A stretch of DNA of 64,000 nucleotides, taken from Streptomyces fodineus (GTDB lineage: Bacteria > Actinomycetota > Actinomycetes > Streptomycetales > Streptomycetaceae). Below the pieces are notes generated by a model. It did no database searches. It worked only from the letters and a program-made list of their open reading frames with translations, and was not told where the DNA came from. The stretch is taken from contig NZ_CP017248.1 in the NCBI RefSeq assembly GCF_001735805.1, positions 4,650,001 to 4,714,000 of the forward strand, read 5' to 3'. This document shows, piece by piece, positions 33,715 through 42,222 of this stretch. Both the position numbers and the translations under genes were made by a program. Position 1 is the stretch's first letter; each line of letters opens with the position of its first letter.

Positions 33715-35232
33715 CTACCGGAGGGCGACCTCGCGTGCACGCAGGAGGTTGTTGAGCACGCGCACCGGTGAAGTCGGGCACAGGGCCAGGCGGGCGTCGA
33801 GGGATGCCTCCCACTGTGCGGTGAGACCGAGCATGAGGCGCCGACGCATGCCAGGGGTGACGTGGGCGTAGCGTGCGGAGACCGAACCGTCGAGGTGGCC
33901 CATACGCTCGTCCATGAGCACCTTCTCCGTGCCCAGGTCCTCCATCATCGTCCGGTGGGTGTGACGGAGGCCGTGGGGCGTGAGGCCCTTGGCGATCGGG
34001 AGCCAGCAGGCATCGGCGCGATCGGTGGCGCCCCGCCCTCGTGCCGGGATGCCGGGCCACGGCTCACCGAGCATGGGCACGGGGCGGGCCTCCTGCGGTG
34101 CCTTCTTCGGGTACCAGCCGGAGACCGCCGGCGTGAACAACCAGGTCGCAAAACCGTTCCTGCGCCAGTGGGCTGCATGCCTTGAGACAGCGCCACCTCG
34201 CACGAATCCGAGGTCGGCTACGGCCTTCTCGACCCGCACCCGCGTAGCTTCGGCGACGCGGTGTGGGTGGTTGAGGACATTGGACACGGTCCCCGTGGAG
34301 ACCCCAGCCAGCCGGGCTACGTCGGCGAGCTTGGCGCCGTGGTGGCCGCCGGTCCGCGCTGCCCCCTGGCCTCGGAAGACGTACGCCCTCCCGTGGCATG
34401 GGCAGGGTGTCGGCTTCGTGCGGGCGATGTGATCGAAGACCAGGGCCGACAGCCAGTCCATCGCGTCGATGGTCCGGTAGCTGTCGTCCTTGGGTGGGCA
34501 GCGCACCAGCTCGCCGGTGTCCAGTTCGTACAGCTGCCACTCGACGCGGAACGCATCAGGCCGGACGAACTCCGTCTCCAAGCCGACGATTTCGCCCCAG
34601 CGCTTGCCCGTGTAGCCCTTGAGGACGACGGCGACGAACTCGTCGTCGCGGCCGGAGAGCAGGGCAGCTCGCTCTGCGGTCAGCAGGATACCGAGCGCGT
34701 CAGTGACGACCTTCTCCGGGCCGCGGTTGCGGGAGCGGCCGGCGCGTTTGCCGCGCCCGCGCCGCCTGGCGGCCGGGTTGGACGTGATCAGGCCCTCGTC
34801 GATCGCGTCCTCGAAGATCAGGTGGAGGGTCGAGCGCCAGGTCTTGACGCTGGAGGCCGCGTACAGGGCCTTCTCCTTCTTCTCCCAGGCGTCGACGTTC
34901 GTGCGCAGGATGCCGGCGAGCGCCTTGTCCTCGAACTCGGGGAGCTCGTGCTCCTCGATGTGGCGCTTGTAGTTCTGCATGGTCGAAGCGGCCAGGTCCT
35001 GGGCCTCGTACCAGCGGCTGGCGTACTCACCGAAGGTCTCCTGACCCAGCCCTGGGTCGCGCCACTGACCGCGCCGAACGGTCACCTCTTCGGCGTCCGC
35101 GGCCTGCTTGGCCTCGCGCTTGGTGGCGAACTTGATCACGGCACCCGTGGAATCGGCGACCGTGCCGTACTTGCCGTCCTCGATCTTGTACCGGCCGCGC
35201 CAGTAGCCGCCGCGCTTCTCTGCGTACCCCAT
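33715..35232 (-). CDS. Tyrosine integrase with an inserted LacI-type HTH
   Basis: A 505-residue site-specific recombinase. Residues about 60-165 form the core-binding SAM-like domain. The catalytic part shows the first arginine at about 210 (YTGKRWGEIVGLE), then HGLRHTHRT (H-x-x-R, about 420) and ERMGHLDGSVSARYAHV with the nucleophilic tyrosine (about 453). Between Arg I and the H-x-x-R box, at about 300-345, lies a complete LacI-family helix-turn-helix: KLADVARLAGVSTGTVSNVL followed by RVRVEKAVADLGF. Normal integrases of this type are 100 residues shorter. Excisionase lies 31 bp upstream. The enzyme probably mobilised part of this island. Confidence 0.88.
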   Translation of the reverse strand: MGYAEKRGGYWRGRYKIEDGKYGTVADSTGAVIKFATKREAKQAADAEEVTVRRGQWRDPGLGQETFGEYASRWYEAQDLAASTMQNYKRHIEEHELPEFEDKALAGILRTNVDAWEKKEKALYAASSVKTWRSTLHLIFEDAIDEGLITSNPAARRRGRGKRAGRSRNRGPEKVVTDALGILLTAERAALLSGRDDEFVAVVLKGYTGKRWGEIVGLETEFVRPDAFRVEWQLYELDTGELVRCPPKDDSYRTIDAMDWLSALVFDHIARTKPTPCPCHGRAYVFRGQGAARTGGHHGAKLADVARLAGVSTGTVSNVLNHPHRVAEATRVRVEKAVADLGFVRGGAVSRHAAHWRRNGFATWLFTPAVSGWYPKKAPQEARPVPMLGEPWPGIPARGRGATDRADACWLPIAKGLTPHGLRHTHRTMMEDLGTEKVLMDERMGHLDGSVSARYAHVTPGMRRRLMLGLTAQWEASLDARLALCPTSPVRVLNNLLRAREVALR

Positions 35233-35263
35233 GGGTTCCCTCCCTTCTCTCGTGTGGGGTGCG

Positions 35264-35641
35264 TTAAGCGGCGGCTCCGAACTGGGACTTGGTCATGCGG
35301 CGAGGCGGCCGGGCCTTGAGACGAACCGTGGGCACGGCTGCCTCGGTACGCTCTCGCACGGCAGGCTGCCGAGCCGGCATAGCAATGCCACCGGGACGCT
35401 GCGGGTTCCGAGCCGGGCGCTCTTCGTGCATGCGCACGATCTCGGCGAGGTGATCAGACGAGAAGCGGTAGGCGCGGCCGACGCGGGTGAACGGGATGAG
35501 TCGCCGGCGGGCGCGGTCCTTGACCCACCAGGCGGAGCAGCCGAGGACCGCGGCGACTTCCTCGGGGAGGTAGAGGCGCGGCAGAACGGCGTCGAGGTGC
35601 GGAGTCGGCGCGGCGGCAGGGGGTATTGCGGGTCGGTTCAA
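35264..35641 (-). CDS. Excisionase-like helix-turn-helix protein
   Basis: A 125-residue protein with a MerR/excisionase-type winged helix at residues 22-68 (LYLPEEVAAVLGCSAWWVKDRARRRLIPFTRVGRAYRFSSDHLAEIV), followed by a basic tail. Such genes precede integrase in Streptomyces integrative elements and bias recombination to excision. The only in-frame start is TTG at 35641, since a stop lies 15 bp upstream, so initiation may be weak or the true N-terminus lost. Its 5' end overlaps the divergent RCC1-repeat reading frame by 16 bp. Confidence 0.8.
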   Translation of the reverse strand: MNRPAIPPAAAPTPHLDAVLPRLYLPEEVAAVLGCSAWWVKDRARRRLIPFTRVGRAYRFSSDHLAEIVRMHEERPARNPQRPGGIAMPARQPAVRERTEAAVPTVRLKARPPRRMTKSQFGAAA

Positions 35642-36237
35642 GATGGCGAGGCGTCACGGCCGTGGCCGCAGGCTGGCGCCGCACGCTCGGGCTACTCGCG
35701 AACGGCCGCGTGCTGGCGGTCGGCCGGAGTTCGGAAGGACAGTGCGACGTGCAGTCCTGGCGCGAGATGGTCGTCCTCTCGTGTGGTGACTGGCACTCGG
35801 TCGGCGTCCGGTCGGACGGTTCTGCACTGGCCGCGGGGAACAACCGACGAGGGCAGTGCGCCGTTGAAGGGTGGCGTGACCTAGCTGCCATTTCGGCCGG
35901 GTATCTCCATACCGTCGGCCTCAGAGCCGACGGGCGGGCAGTAGCGACCGGAGACCGCGCAACCGGGGCGTGCGAGGTCGATGAGTGGGAAGACGTAGTG
36001 GCGCTCGACGCGGGCAGCTACCACACCGTCGGGGTCACTGCGTCCGGACGGGTCCTCGCGGCGGGAGACAACAGCTACGGACAGTGCGAAGTCGGCGATT
36101 GGCACGACATTGTCGCCGTGGCGGCCGGCTCAACGCACACCCTTGGCCTGCGCGCCAACGGCACAGTCGTGACCGCAGGCAACAACGCCGACAGACAGTG
36201 CGAAGTCGATGACTGGTCCGGAGTCCAGCTTCCATAA
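35626..36237 (+). pseudogene. RCC1-like repeat protein, probably 5'-truncated
   Basis: About 200 codons of RCC1/beta-propeller-type repeats, roughly five of about 41 residues, each with the pattern HTVGLRADGRAVATGD ... GQCEV..W. The repeats begin almost at the first codon and the frame overlaps the excisionase start, leaving no room for a promoter or ribosome binding site. A normal propeller needs about seven blades, so the upstream part has probably been lost when the integrase/excisionase module arrived. The stop codon end looks natural. Confidence 0.6.
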
Positions 36238-36456
36238 ACCCCCGGGCCGCGCCAACGTAAACTGACATTCCGTCAGCCCCTAGCCCAGAGACCTCATTCT
36301 GATTCCAGTCCTTATGGGATCGGTCGGCCTAGTGCTGCAATCTGCGTACACGGACAGGCTCAGCCACCGCGCCTCCAGCGGTCGAATGGACGTCACCGCA
36401 CATCCAACCGCCACGCCCACCAACACGGCGAACCTATGTGGTCAGAGCAGTACTAG

Positions 36457-37887
36457 TAGGACTCCGTTAGGTCTGTGTGGCGACCTTGTTCAGGGGCACG
36501 GTGAGTGTGTGGACGCACATGAAGTGGACCGTGTTCGGGTGAAGTTGGCGTTATTCGTGGCGGATGTGTTCGCCTCGGTGCCGCGCAAGGACCAGCGGGC
36601 CAAGGGCGACTGCTATCTGCGGGGACTGATGATGGACGGTCGCCGCAAGTCCATCCAGGCCATGGCCTCGCGGCTGCCGGACGGCAATGAGCAGAACCTG
36701 CAGCAGTTCGTGAACCAGTCCACGTGGGATCCGGTTCCGGTGCGTCGGCGGATCGCTGAGCGGATGGTGCCGCAGGTTGGCCCGGGCGCCTGGGCGGTCG
36801 ATGACGTGTCGTTCCCCAAGGACGGCAGGATGTCGGTCGGTGTCGCCCACCAGTACTGCGGTGCGCTGGGCAAACAGGCCAACTGCCAGGTCGCGGTCAG
36901 TGTCCACGCGGTCTCCGAGACGGCCTCGTGCCCGCTGAACTGGCGTCTGTTCCTGCCCCAGGAATGGGCCGAGGACACCGTCCGGCGCCGGCAGACCGGT
37001 GTGCCGGAAGACCTCGGACATCGGGAGAAGTGGCGCCTCGCACTGGACGCCTTGGATGAACTGGCCGGATGGGGACTGGTGCCGCCAGTGGTGGTGGCCG
37101 ATGCGGGCTACGGCCAGAACGCGGATTTCCGTGCCGCCCTGGCCGAGCGGGGACACGCGTACGTGGTCGGCATCCGCGGCGATCTGACCGTCCAGCCGCA
37201 TGACGCAGTCCCCATCGCTCCCGCCTGGTCCGGCAACGGCCGCCGGCCGGTTCCCCGCTACCGGCAGCCACCCATGACGGTGGCGGAACTGGCCGCGGCC
37301 GCCGGACGGGAAGCCTTTCAGGAGGTGACCTGGCGGGAAGGCTCCCGCGGTCCGATGACCTCCCGTTTCCTCGCGATGTGGGTCCGGCCGGCCGGGGTGC
37401 GGCCGCGTCGGCTGGCCCGGGCAGCCGCGGTGGCCGAGCACGGCCGGTGGGACGGCATCCTGCCCCAGGTGCGACTGCTGGCCGAATGGCCCGACGGCAC
37501 GACGGCGAGGACGAACCGACCCGGTTCTGGCTGTCCGACCTGCCCGACGACACCCCGATCGCCATCGCCGACCTGGTCCGCCTGGCAAAGATCCGCTGGC
37601 GCATCGAGCACGACTACCGGGAACTCAAGCACGGCCTGGGCCTGGACCACTTCGAAGGCCGCTCCTGGCCGGGCTGGCACCACCACGCCACCCTGGTCAC
37701 CGCCGCCCATGCCTTCCTCACCGAGCAGCGGCTGACCCCAAAAGCCGACACACCGGACTCACCCTCTACCAGATCCTCGACGCCCTCCAGGACCTGCTGA
37801 ACTGCTGGACCGGCATCTGCACCACCTGCAACCAACCCCTGCCCCGCAGGACCACACCAAGATCAAGGCAGACCTAACGGAGTCCTA
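36457..37887 (+). mobile_element. IS701-family insertion sequence
   Basis: A 1431-bp element bounded by perfect 19-bp terminal inverted repeats, TAGGACTCCGTTAGGTCTG at the left and its complement at the right. Both ends are flanked by CTAG (36453-36456 and 37888-37891), a 4-bp target duplication of the YTAR type expected for IS701. It carries one transposase gene with two frameshifts. The perfect termini suggest recent insertion. Confidence 0.9.
36509..37877 (+). pseudogene. IS701-family transposase, two frameshifts
   Basis: A DDE transposase starting at a GTG (DAHEVDRVRVKLALFVADVFASVPRKDQRAKGDCYLRGLMMDGRRKS). WAVDDVSFPKDG carries the first catalytic aspartate region, VVVADAGYGQ the second, and RWRIEHDYRELKHGLGLDHFEGRSW the glutamate-containing C-terminal motif. 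The frame breaks at about 37505, after LLAEWPDGT, continues one frame over through WLSDLPDDTP, and breaks again at about 37750 before LTLYQILDALQDLLNCW. The last frame ends at 37877. Two breaks make it inactive unless the bases are sequencing errors. Confidence 0.82.
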
Positions 37888-38025
37888 CTAGCGCTCTTCC
37901 CAGAAGTTGCCGTTGTCATTACCCGGCGTCTGACCGGGCGGGACATCTTGGATGGCAACCCACCTCCGGCCGTCGTGGAAGACGGTTTGGCCGTCCCTGT
38001 ACTCCTTCTTCGGGTCCCAGTTCAT
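37888..38025 (-). CDS. Small carbohydrate-binding-like protein, 45 aa
   Basis: A 45-residue gene read from the bases: MNWDPKKEYRDGQTVFHDGRRWVAIQDVPPGQTPGNDNGNFWEER. A GGGAGG ribosome binding site lies 8 bases before the ATG. The pattern W-x6-Y-x2-G-x-T-V-x4-G-x2-W-x-A and the late PG-x2-P ... W resembles the small aromatic-rich ChtBD3/carbohydrate-binding module. There is no signal peptide. Its TAG stop lies in the CTAG target site of the adjacent IS701 element and is preserved by the duplication. Confidence 0.6.
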   Translation of the reverse strand: MNWDPKKEYRDGQTVFHDGRRWVAIQDVPPGQTPGNDNGNFWEER

Positions 38026-38285
38026 AGCGACCTCCCATGCTCATGATTCGTGGCGATTTGCCCCGTATCGGCGACAGTAGGCCCCGCCGTATCGCGCCGC
38101 ACGCGCACGAACCCGTAGACGAGCCAAACGGGTGAAGACAGGCGGGCCACACCGGCTGTGGTGTCGAGCCCGAGTGTTGATGGCCTTTCGCGGCCCTCAG
38201 ACTCTGATGTGGCATCCGGCGGCGCGCCGGACGTGCATGTTCGAGGGGCCGACCACCCGCCTCCCCGCGTCGGTCAGACGTGTCG

Positions 38286-38531
38286 TCACAGCCGCCAGTC
38301 GTAGCGGTACTGGTCGACGTTGTATACGCGCAAGCACTTGAATTCTTGCCAAGCGCCCTGAGCCGCACCGCCCTCGCCAGCCTTGCGGCAGGACTGCTCG
38401 TCAAGGTAGGGGCCGTGCTTGTCCCACTGCTTCTCAGTCGACTTGCTCACATGCTCACTCGTGGTGCTGGCAGCGCTTGGGGACTGCTTTGGCAGAGATG
38501 CGACAGCCGCAGTTGCGTTGCTGGCCAGCAC
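38286..38531 (-). CDS. Small hypothetical protein with two cysteines
   Basis: An 81-residue ORF with a GTG start and an Ala/Ser/Thr-rich first 30 residues, then WDKHGPYLDEQSCRKAGEGGAAQGAWQEFKCLRVYNVDQYRYDWRL. The pattern HGPY-x5-C ... W-x2-F-x-C ... Y-x-W is reminiscent of small secreted Streptomyces proteins, but the signal peptide is absent or atypical. It follows the GAF-ANTAR gene by 12 bp on the same strand and may be N-terminally truncated. Function unknown. Confidence 0.5.
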   Translation of the reverse strand: MLASNATAAVASLPKQSPSAASTTSEHVSKSTEKQWDKHGPYLDEQSCRKAGEGGAAQGAWQEFKCLRVYNVDQYRYDWRL

Positions 38532-38543
38532 GGGCCTCCTCCC

Positions 38544-39242
38544 TCAGCGACTGCCGCGTTCGCAGATCTGGCGAGCGACTTCCCGGAGCTTCACGTTCTG
38601 TTCCTGCGAGTAGCGGCGCAATACGTCGAAGGCCTGCTCCTCGGTGAGGCGGTGGGCGCCCCTGAGGATGCCCATGGCTTCGCCAATGGTGTGACGGGTG
38701 GCAACGGCCTCTTCCATCTGGGCATGAGTGCGGGCGGCGGAGACGGCGACCGCGGCGTGGGAAGCCAGCAGCCAGCCGGACAATTCACTGATCTCGGTGA
38801 ACGCGCCGGGCTTGCGGGAGTACAGGTTCAGCGCGCCGAGGTCCTCGTCGTCGGTGAACAGAAGGAAACCCATCATGCTGCCCACGCCGAGCGCATGGGC
38901 CTGGGGCGCGTAGACGGGCCAGCGTTGCCCCTCACCGGTGAGGTCGGCGATGCGGAAGACCTGCTCCCCTCGCGAGCTGTGGGCGGCATCGAAGCACGGG
39001 CCTTCCCCCAGCCGCTCCTGGAGCCGGTCGCTGTCGATGACCATTTGGTCGGTGGGGGCGAGGGTCTCCACCCGCTTGTCGTGCAGCACAAGGATGCCGG
39101 CCGCGTCACAGCCGTCGACCAGTTCGATGGCCCAGGCGGTGATTCGCTCAAGGGTGGCGGCCACCGAATCCCGAGCCAGCAGATCACGCGCCATAGACGC
39201 CATCTCCTGCGCGAACCGCTCCCAGTCCACCGTGCCCTCCAA
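38544..39242 (-). CDS. GAF and ANTAR domain transcription antitermination regulator
   Basis: A 232-residue protein. Residues 20-160 form a GAF sensor domain (TLERITAWAIELVDGCDAAGILVLHDKRVETLAPTD ... GFLLFTDDEDLGALNLYSRKPGAF). Residues 170-228 form the ANTAR RNA-binding domain (MEEAVATRHTIGEAMGILRGAHRLTEEQAFDVLRRYSQEQNVKLREVARQI). ANTAR proteins bind paired RNA hairpins to prevent termination. GAF-ANTAR genes are abundant in Streptomyces and often respond to stress or redox signals. A STAS-domain gene lies 103 bp upstream on the same strand. Confidence 0.9.
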   Translation of the reverse strand: MEGTVDWERFAQEMASMARDLLARDSVAATLERITAWAIELVDGCDAAGILVLHDKRVETLAPTDQMVIDSDRLQERLGEGPCFDAAHSSRGEQVFRIADLTGEGQRWPVYAPQAHALGVGSMMGFLLFTDDEDLGALNLYSRKPGAFTEISELSGWLLASHAAVAVSAARTHAQMEEAVATRHTIGEAMGILRGAHRLTEEQAFDVLRRYSQEQNVKLREVARQICERGSR

Positions 39243-39345
39243 CCTGCGTCCAGTTAAAAAATCTGATATTCAGTCATTCGCGCACGTCGCACTGCGGCGC
39301 CGATGCGTGACGGTCGTGATAAGGAGTGCAGCGCCCTCGTGCTGG

Positions 39346-39792
39346 TCAGCTCACCGCCCTTGCACGCGGCTGGCTGCACGCACAACGACGTCCCTCCCGG
39401 GACGCAAACAGATCTCGTGCTCCGGTGAGATCGAGCAACCTGCCGATCGCGGCACTGGCGTCTTGTATGACGACGGTCTTGTTCCGGCTCAGGGCCCGCT
39501 GGCGAAGTTCCAGGAGAACGTTCAGGCCGGCGCAGTCACAGAAGCTGAGTCCGCTCAGGTCCAGGTCAAGACCGCTGGACGAAGCGGCAAGCGCATCGCT
39601 CAGTTGGTCTCGGAGCTGGTGACCCGAGACGAGATCGAGTTCACCGCGCACGGTGACATACACCCGGTCGTCGCTCGACGCGTACGAGGTGGCTATCTGG
39701 CCCGGCAGAAGGGGCTTGGCAGCAGCGCCTCCACCTGGGCCGGGGAAGCCCGGCGTCGTGACGGACCGTGCCCGGTAGGAAGGGTGCTGCAT
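39346..39792 (-). CDS. STAS-domain anti-sigma factor antagonist homolog
   Basis: A 148-residue protein with a STAS domain at about residues 35-135 (RVYVTVRGELDLVSGHQLRDQLSDAL ... GLDLDLSGLSFCDCAGLNVLLELRQRAL). In SpoIIAA/RsbV proteins the motif is D-S-S-G-L and the second serine is phosphorylated; here it reads D-C-A-G-L, so that serine is missing. It would therefore not be switched off by the usual kinase. It is next to a GAF-ANTAR gene and divergent from a winged-helix gene. Partner anti-sigma factor is not in the window. Confidence 0.82.
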   Translation of the reverse strand: MQHPSYRARSVTTPGFPGPGGGAAAKPLLPGQIATSYASSDDRVYVTVRGELDLVSGHQLRDQLSDALAASSSGLDLDLSGLSFCDCAGLNVLLELRQRALSRNKTVVIQDASAAIGRLLDLTGARDLFASREGRRCACSQPRARAVS

Positions 39793-39920
39793 GGCTCACT
39801 CCCGATGCGTTCGTCGTGGTCCGCTACAACGCTCCCCCATGCCGCGAACATGCGTCAACGTTTACACGAAATCTAGTACGTGCTTTTGGTTGCGTGCATG
39901 TCTGTTCGTAGACTCGGGGC

Positions 39921-40271
39921 ATGGATGATGTGCCCGAGCCCCACAACGGATGGACGTTCCTGACGAACCACGCCCGCGTGCTTGCAGCCATCGCGGATAA
40001 CCAGAGCGCACGCGTCCGCGACATCGCCGCCCGCTGCCGCCTCACCGAACGCGCTGTGCAAAAGATCATCGCCGACCTGGAGCAGGCTGGTTACCTCTCC
40101 CACCGCCGCCAGGGGCGCGGCAACAGCTACCAGATCGACCCCGCGAAGGTCCTGCGCCACCCGGCCGAAGCCGACCAGGGCCTGACGGTAGCCTCACTCC
40201 TGGCACTGCTTGTTCAGGACGAATCCCACCGTGTGGGGCCACTCAGCGATCACACGCACGCATCTGGCTGA
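39921..40271 (+). CDS. Winged-helix transcriptional regulator (MarR/ArsR-like)
   Basis: A 116-residue protein. Residues 10-70 give a winged HTH: WTFLTNHARVLAAIADNQSARVRDIAARCRLTERAVQKIIADLEQAGYLSHRRQGRGNSYQID. The rest is short and lacks a ligand domain. It is divergent from the STAS gene, with 128 bp between starts, and probably regulates it or itself. Similar proteins sit beside anti-sigma antagonist genes in Streptomyces. Confidence 0.82.
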   Translation: MDDVPEPHNGWTFLTNHARVLAAIADNQSARVRDIAARCRLTERAVQKIIADLEQAGYLSHRRQGRGNSYQIDPAKVLRHPAEADQGLTVASLLALLVQDESHRVGPLSDHTHASG

Positions 40272-41051
40272 CCTCCGCGAGAGCATGGCGACGTGCTTGC
40301 ATGTGGTTGCACCGTTCTGACATCCACGAGTTACAGCCACGACAGCAGACGGCGGCGACAACCAGCAGTCGTGCATGGCACCGGTGCACGAGGTGGGACC
40401 CAGCCGGACCGGGTGGAGAACGAACTTGACCTCCCCGCCCATCGTTCGCATTGAGGCGCAACCCACGACACCCCCCGCTCGGGCCATCTCTGAGCCGTGC
40501 GGGGGCACCTAACGACGACCAACGCTGACAACCACCGACAGCTACGTTGCAGGTCGCAGCGTTGATCGATTACACAGGCGCAGGTCAGGGACCCGGCCCT
40601 TCACTTCTTCGGCTTCTAGTCGGAGCCGAACTTGCTGTTCACGGTCTCCCTGAAGGACTTGAACATGATGTTCGTCAAGACCGCCTGCGGCTGCTGACAT
40701 CAGCGGCTGACACCAACAAGCACAAACAGCGACGGTCGAGGCCGGACGCCAGGGGATGATCGGCCGAGGCACACGGGCGGTTGGCCGACGTTGATAGGCC
40801 CAGTGATCGACCTGATAAGGATGATGCCCGTCCTCAAATCCTGGACGCCGGGACGGCTCAGAGCACTGCATGAGAGCCGAAGAGAGCTGGGGTGAGTGGT
40901 GGGTCGGCGGGGAGGCGACCGCCTGCGATCAGGCGTTTTCGACAGCATTCACCGGCGGTCAGAGTACGATGAAGAGGCGGTGAACCTTCCGTAGCCACTC
41001 CTCCTATCGGATGCAATGCCTTCGGGAGGCGCGGGCCGCAGGGAGCAACGC
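40272..41051. other. 780-bp stretch without a supported complete gene
   Basis: No complete gene is supported. On the minus strand near 40617-40675 a short frame reads TNIMFKSFRETVNSKFGSD then stops. It looks like the intact C-terminus of a protein whose upstream part is gone. Other frames are short and low complexity. The last bases hold the AGGGAG ribosome binding site of the PRC-barrel gene. Confidence 0.45.
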
Positions 41052-41402
41052 ATGATCCATTCAGCCGATATCCGCGAGTGGCGCAACCGGGACGTGATCG
41101 ATCCCAAGGGACGCAAGATCGGCGCCCTGGAAGCGGTCTACGTGGACACCACCACCGACGCACCGACCATGGCCACCGTCCGTACCGGCCTGCCGACTCG
41201 GCACCGACTGGTCTTCGTGCCCCTCGACGAAGCAACGCTGGGCCCCGGGTACGTAAAGGTGGCACACGGGCGAGGGCTGGTGAAGAAGGCGCCGTCCATA
41301 GGCATGGATGACGTCCTGCCGGTCGAGCGGGAAGAAGAGGTCTTCAAACACTACGAGAGGCCTTACGAGCACGGTAAGGGGCGCCGCCTCGCACGCCGCT
41401 GA
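41052..41402 (+). CDS. PRC-barrel domain protein
   Basis: A 116-residue protein. Residues 5-85 form a PRC-barrel (ADIREWRNRDVIDPKGRKIGALEAVYVDTTTDAPTMATVRTG ... LVFVPLDEATLGPGYVKVAH). A basic tail follows (EHGKGRRLARR). The ATG at 41052 was chosen for its AGGGAG site. PRC-barrel proteins in actinobacteria are often general stress (SigB-type) regulon members. It precedes a small hydrophobic-protein gene and a CsbD-like gene, which supports a stress role. Confidence 0.8.
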   Translation: MIHSADIREWRNRDVIDPKGRKIGALEAVYVDTTTDAPTMATVRTGLPTRHRLVFVPLDEATLGPGYVKVAHGRGLVKKAPSIGMDDVLPVEREEEVFKHYERPYEHGKGRRLARR

Positions 41403-41495
41403 CCGGCCTCCATCCCAAGAGCGCCGAAGGCTGACCAAATCGCTGGTCACAGCGGCGGCTCATCACCCGCAGTAGAGGCTTGAGGATGTGCCACC

Positions 41496-41666
41496 ATGGC
41501 GCTTTTCCTGTTCCTGATCCTCGTGGCCATCGCCCTGGGAATCATCGGCACGGTGGCGGCGGGGCTGTCCTACCTCCTGATCATCGGCATCGTGGTCTTC
41601 GTGGCGGACCTGGTCATGTTCGGTGTGCGCTGGTCCCGGCGCTCTCATCGACACTTCGTCCGGTGA
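41496..41666 (+). CDS. Small hydrophobic membrane protein, 56 aa
   Basis: A 56-residue gene: MALFLFLILVAIALGIIG, then TVAAGLSYLLIIGIVVFVADLVMF and a basic C-terminus GVRWSRRSHRHFVR. Two hydrophobic helices would place both ends on the same side. A TTGAGGATG-like purine stretch precedes the ATG. It fits the short Streptomyces hydrophobic proteins induced by osmotic stress, based on general resemblance only. Confidence 0.65.
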   Translation: MALFLFLILVAIALGIIGTVAAGLSYLLIIGIVVFVADLVMFGVRWSRRSHRHFVR

Positions 41667-41917
41667 TGCCACCACTGCCGGCGACCCAGTACAGGCGAGA
41701 AAACGGCGGAGCCCAACATCCCGCCAGCCGCATGCACAGGCCACAATGGACTGTGAAGGGTCCGGTGACACCCTGGCAAGCCCAGAGAGAGGCATACATG
41801 CCCCTCGTGTGCCCGATCTAGCGGCAAGCGGCGGTGAGCAGCGGGGAACGCCGGAGAGAGACCCGAGAGACCGCAGGTCAGCGAATCGCCAGCTCAGACC
41901 CGGCCCGTATACGCGAT

Positions 41918-41958
41918 CTTCTAAACTAGCTACGCGGGTTCGATTCCTGCAGCCCGCT
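41918..41958 (+). other. tRNA 3'-half remnant, tRNA-Arg(UCU)-like
   Basis: The bases read as a tRNA from the anticodon loop onward: loop CTTCTAA, 3' stem ACTAG, variable CTAC, T arm GCGGG-TTCGATT-CCTGC, acceptor AGCCCGC, discriminator T. Nothing upstream pairs with the anticodon or acceptor strands. This is the form left by an integrative element inserted at the 3' end of a tRNA gene. Confidence 0.6.
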
Positions 41959-42048
41959 CTGAACGCAGAAGGCCCAGGCAAGAGGTTGTTTCCCTCTCCC
42001 TGAGCCTTCAGCCGTTCCTGGGACGGATTCAAGCCTGAGGCGGCGTGC

Positions 42049-42222
42049 TCAGCGCTTGTAGGAGCCCTTGGTCTGTTCCTTCGTGCCTCGCATCTTGCCT
42101 CGTGCTTCGAGAGCGGCGCCTTTCGCCGCGAGGGTTTCCCTGTGCATCGCGTGGGCCGCCGTCCGCACGGTCTTTCCGACGATCTGTTCGGCCTTTGCCT
42201 TGGCCCGTTCTCCGGCGCTCAT
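42049..42222 (-). CDS. CsbD-like small stress protein, 57 aa
   Basis: A 57-residue charged protein read from the bases: MSAGERAKAKAEQIVGKTVRTAAHA, then KGAALEARGKMRGTKEQTKGSYKR. The K-A-E-x-I-x-G-K and C-terminal RGKMRGTKEQTKG spacing resembles CsbD, a SigB-dependent stress protein family. A GGAGG-like site (GGAGGTACC) precedes the ATG. It is close to the PRC-barrel and hydrophobic-protein genes. Confidence 0.65.
   Translation of the reverse strand: MSAGERAKAKAEQIVGKTVRTAAHAMHRETLAAKGAALEARGKMRGTKEQTKGSYKR

Noticed and set aside
40542..40871. 109-codon minus-strand ORF
   Set aside because: Composition is typical of chance frames; no family or start signal. A better coding remnant exists there in another frame.
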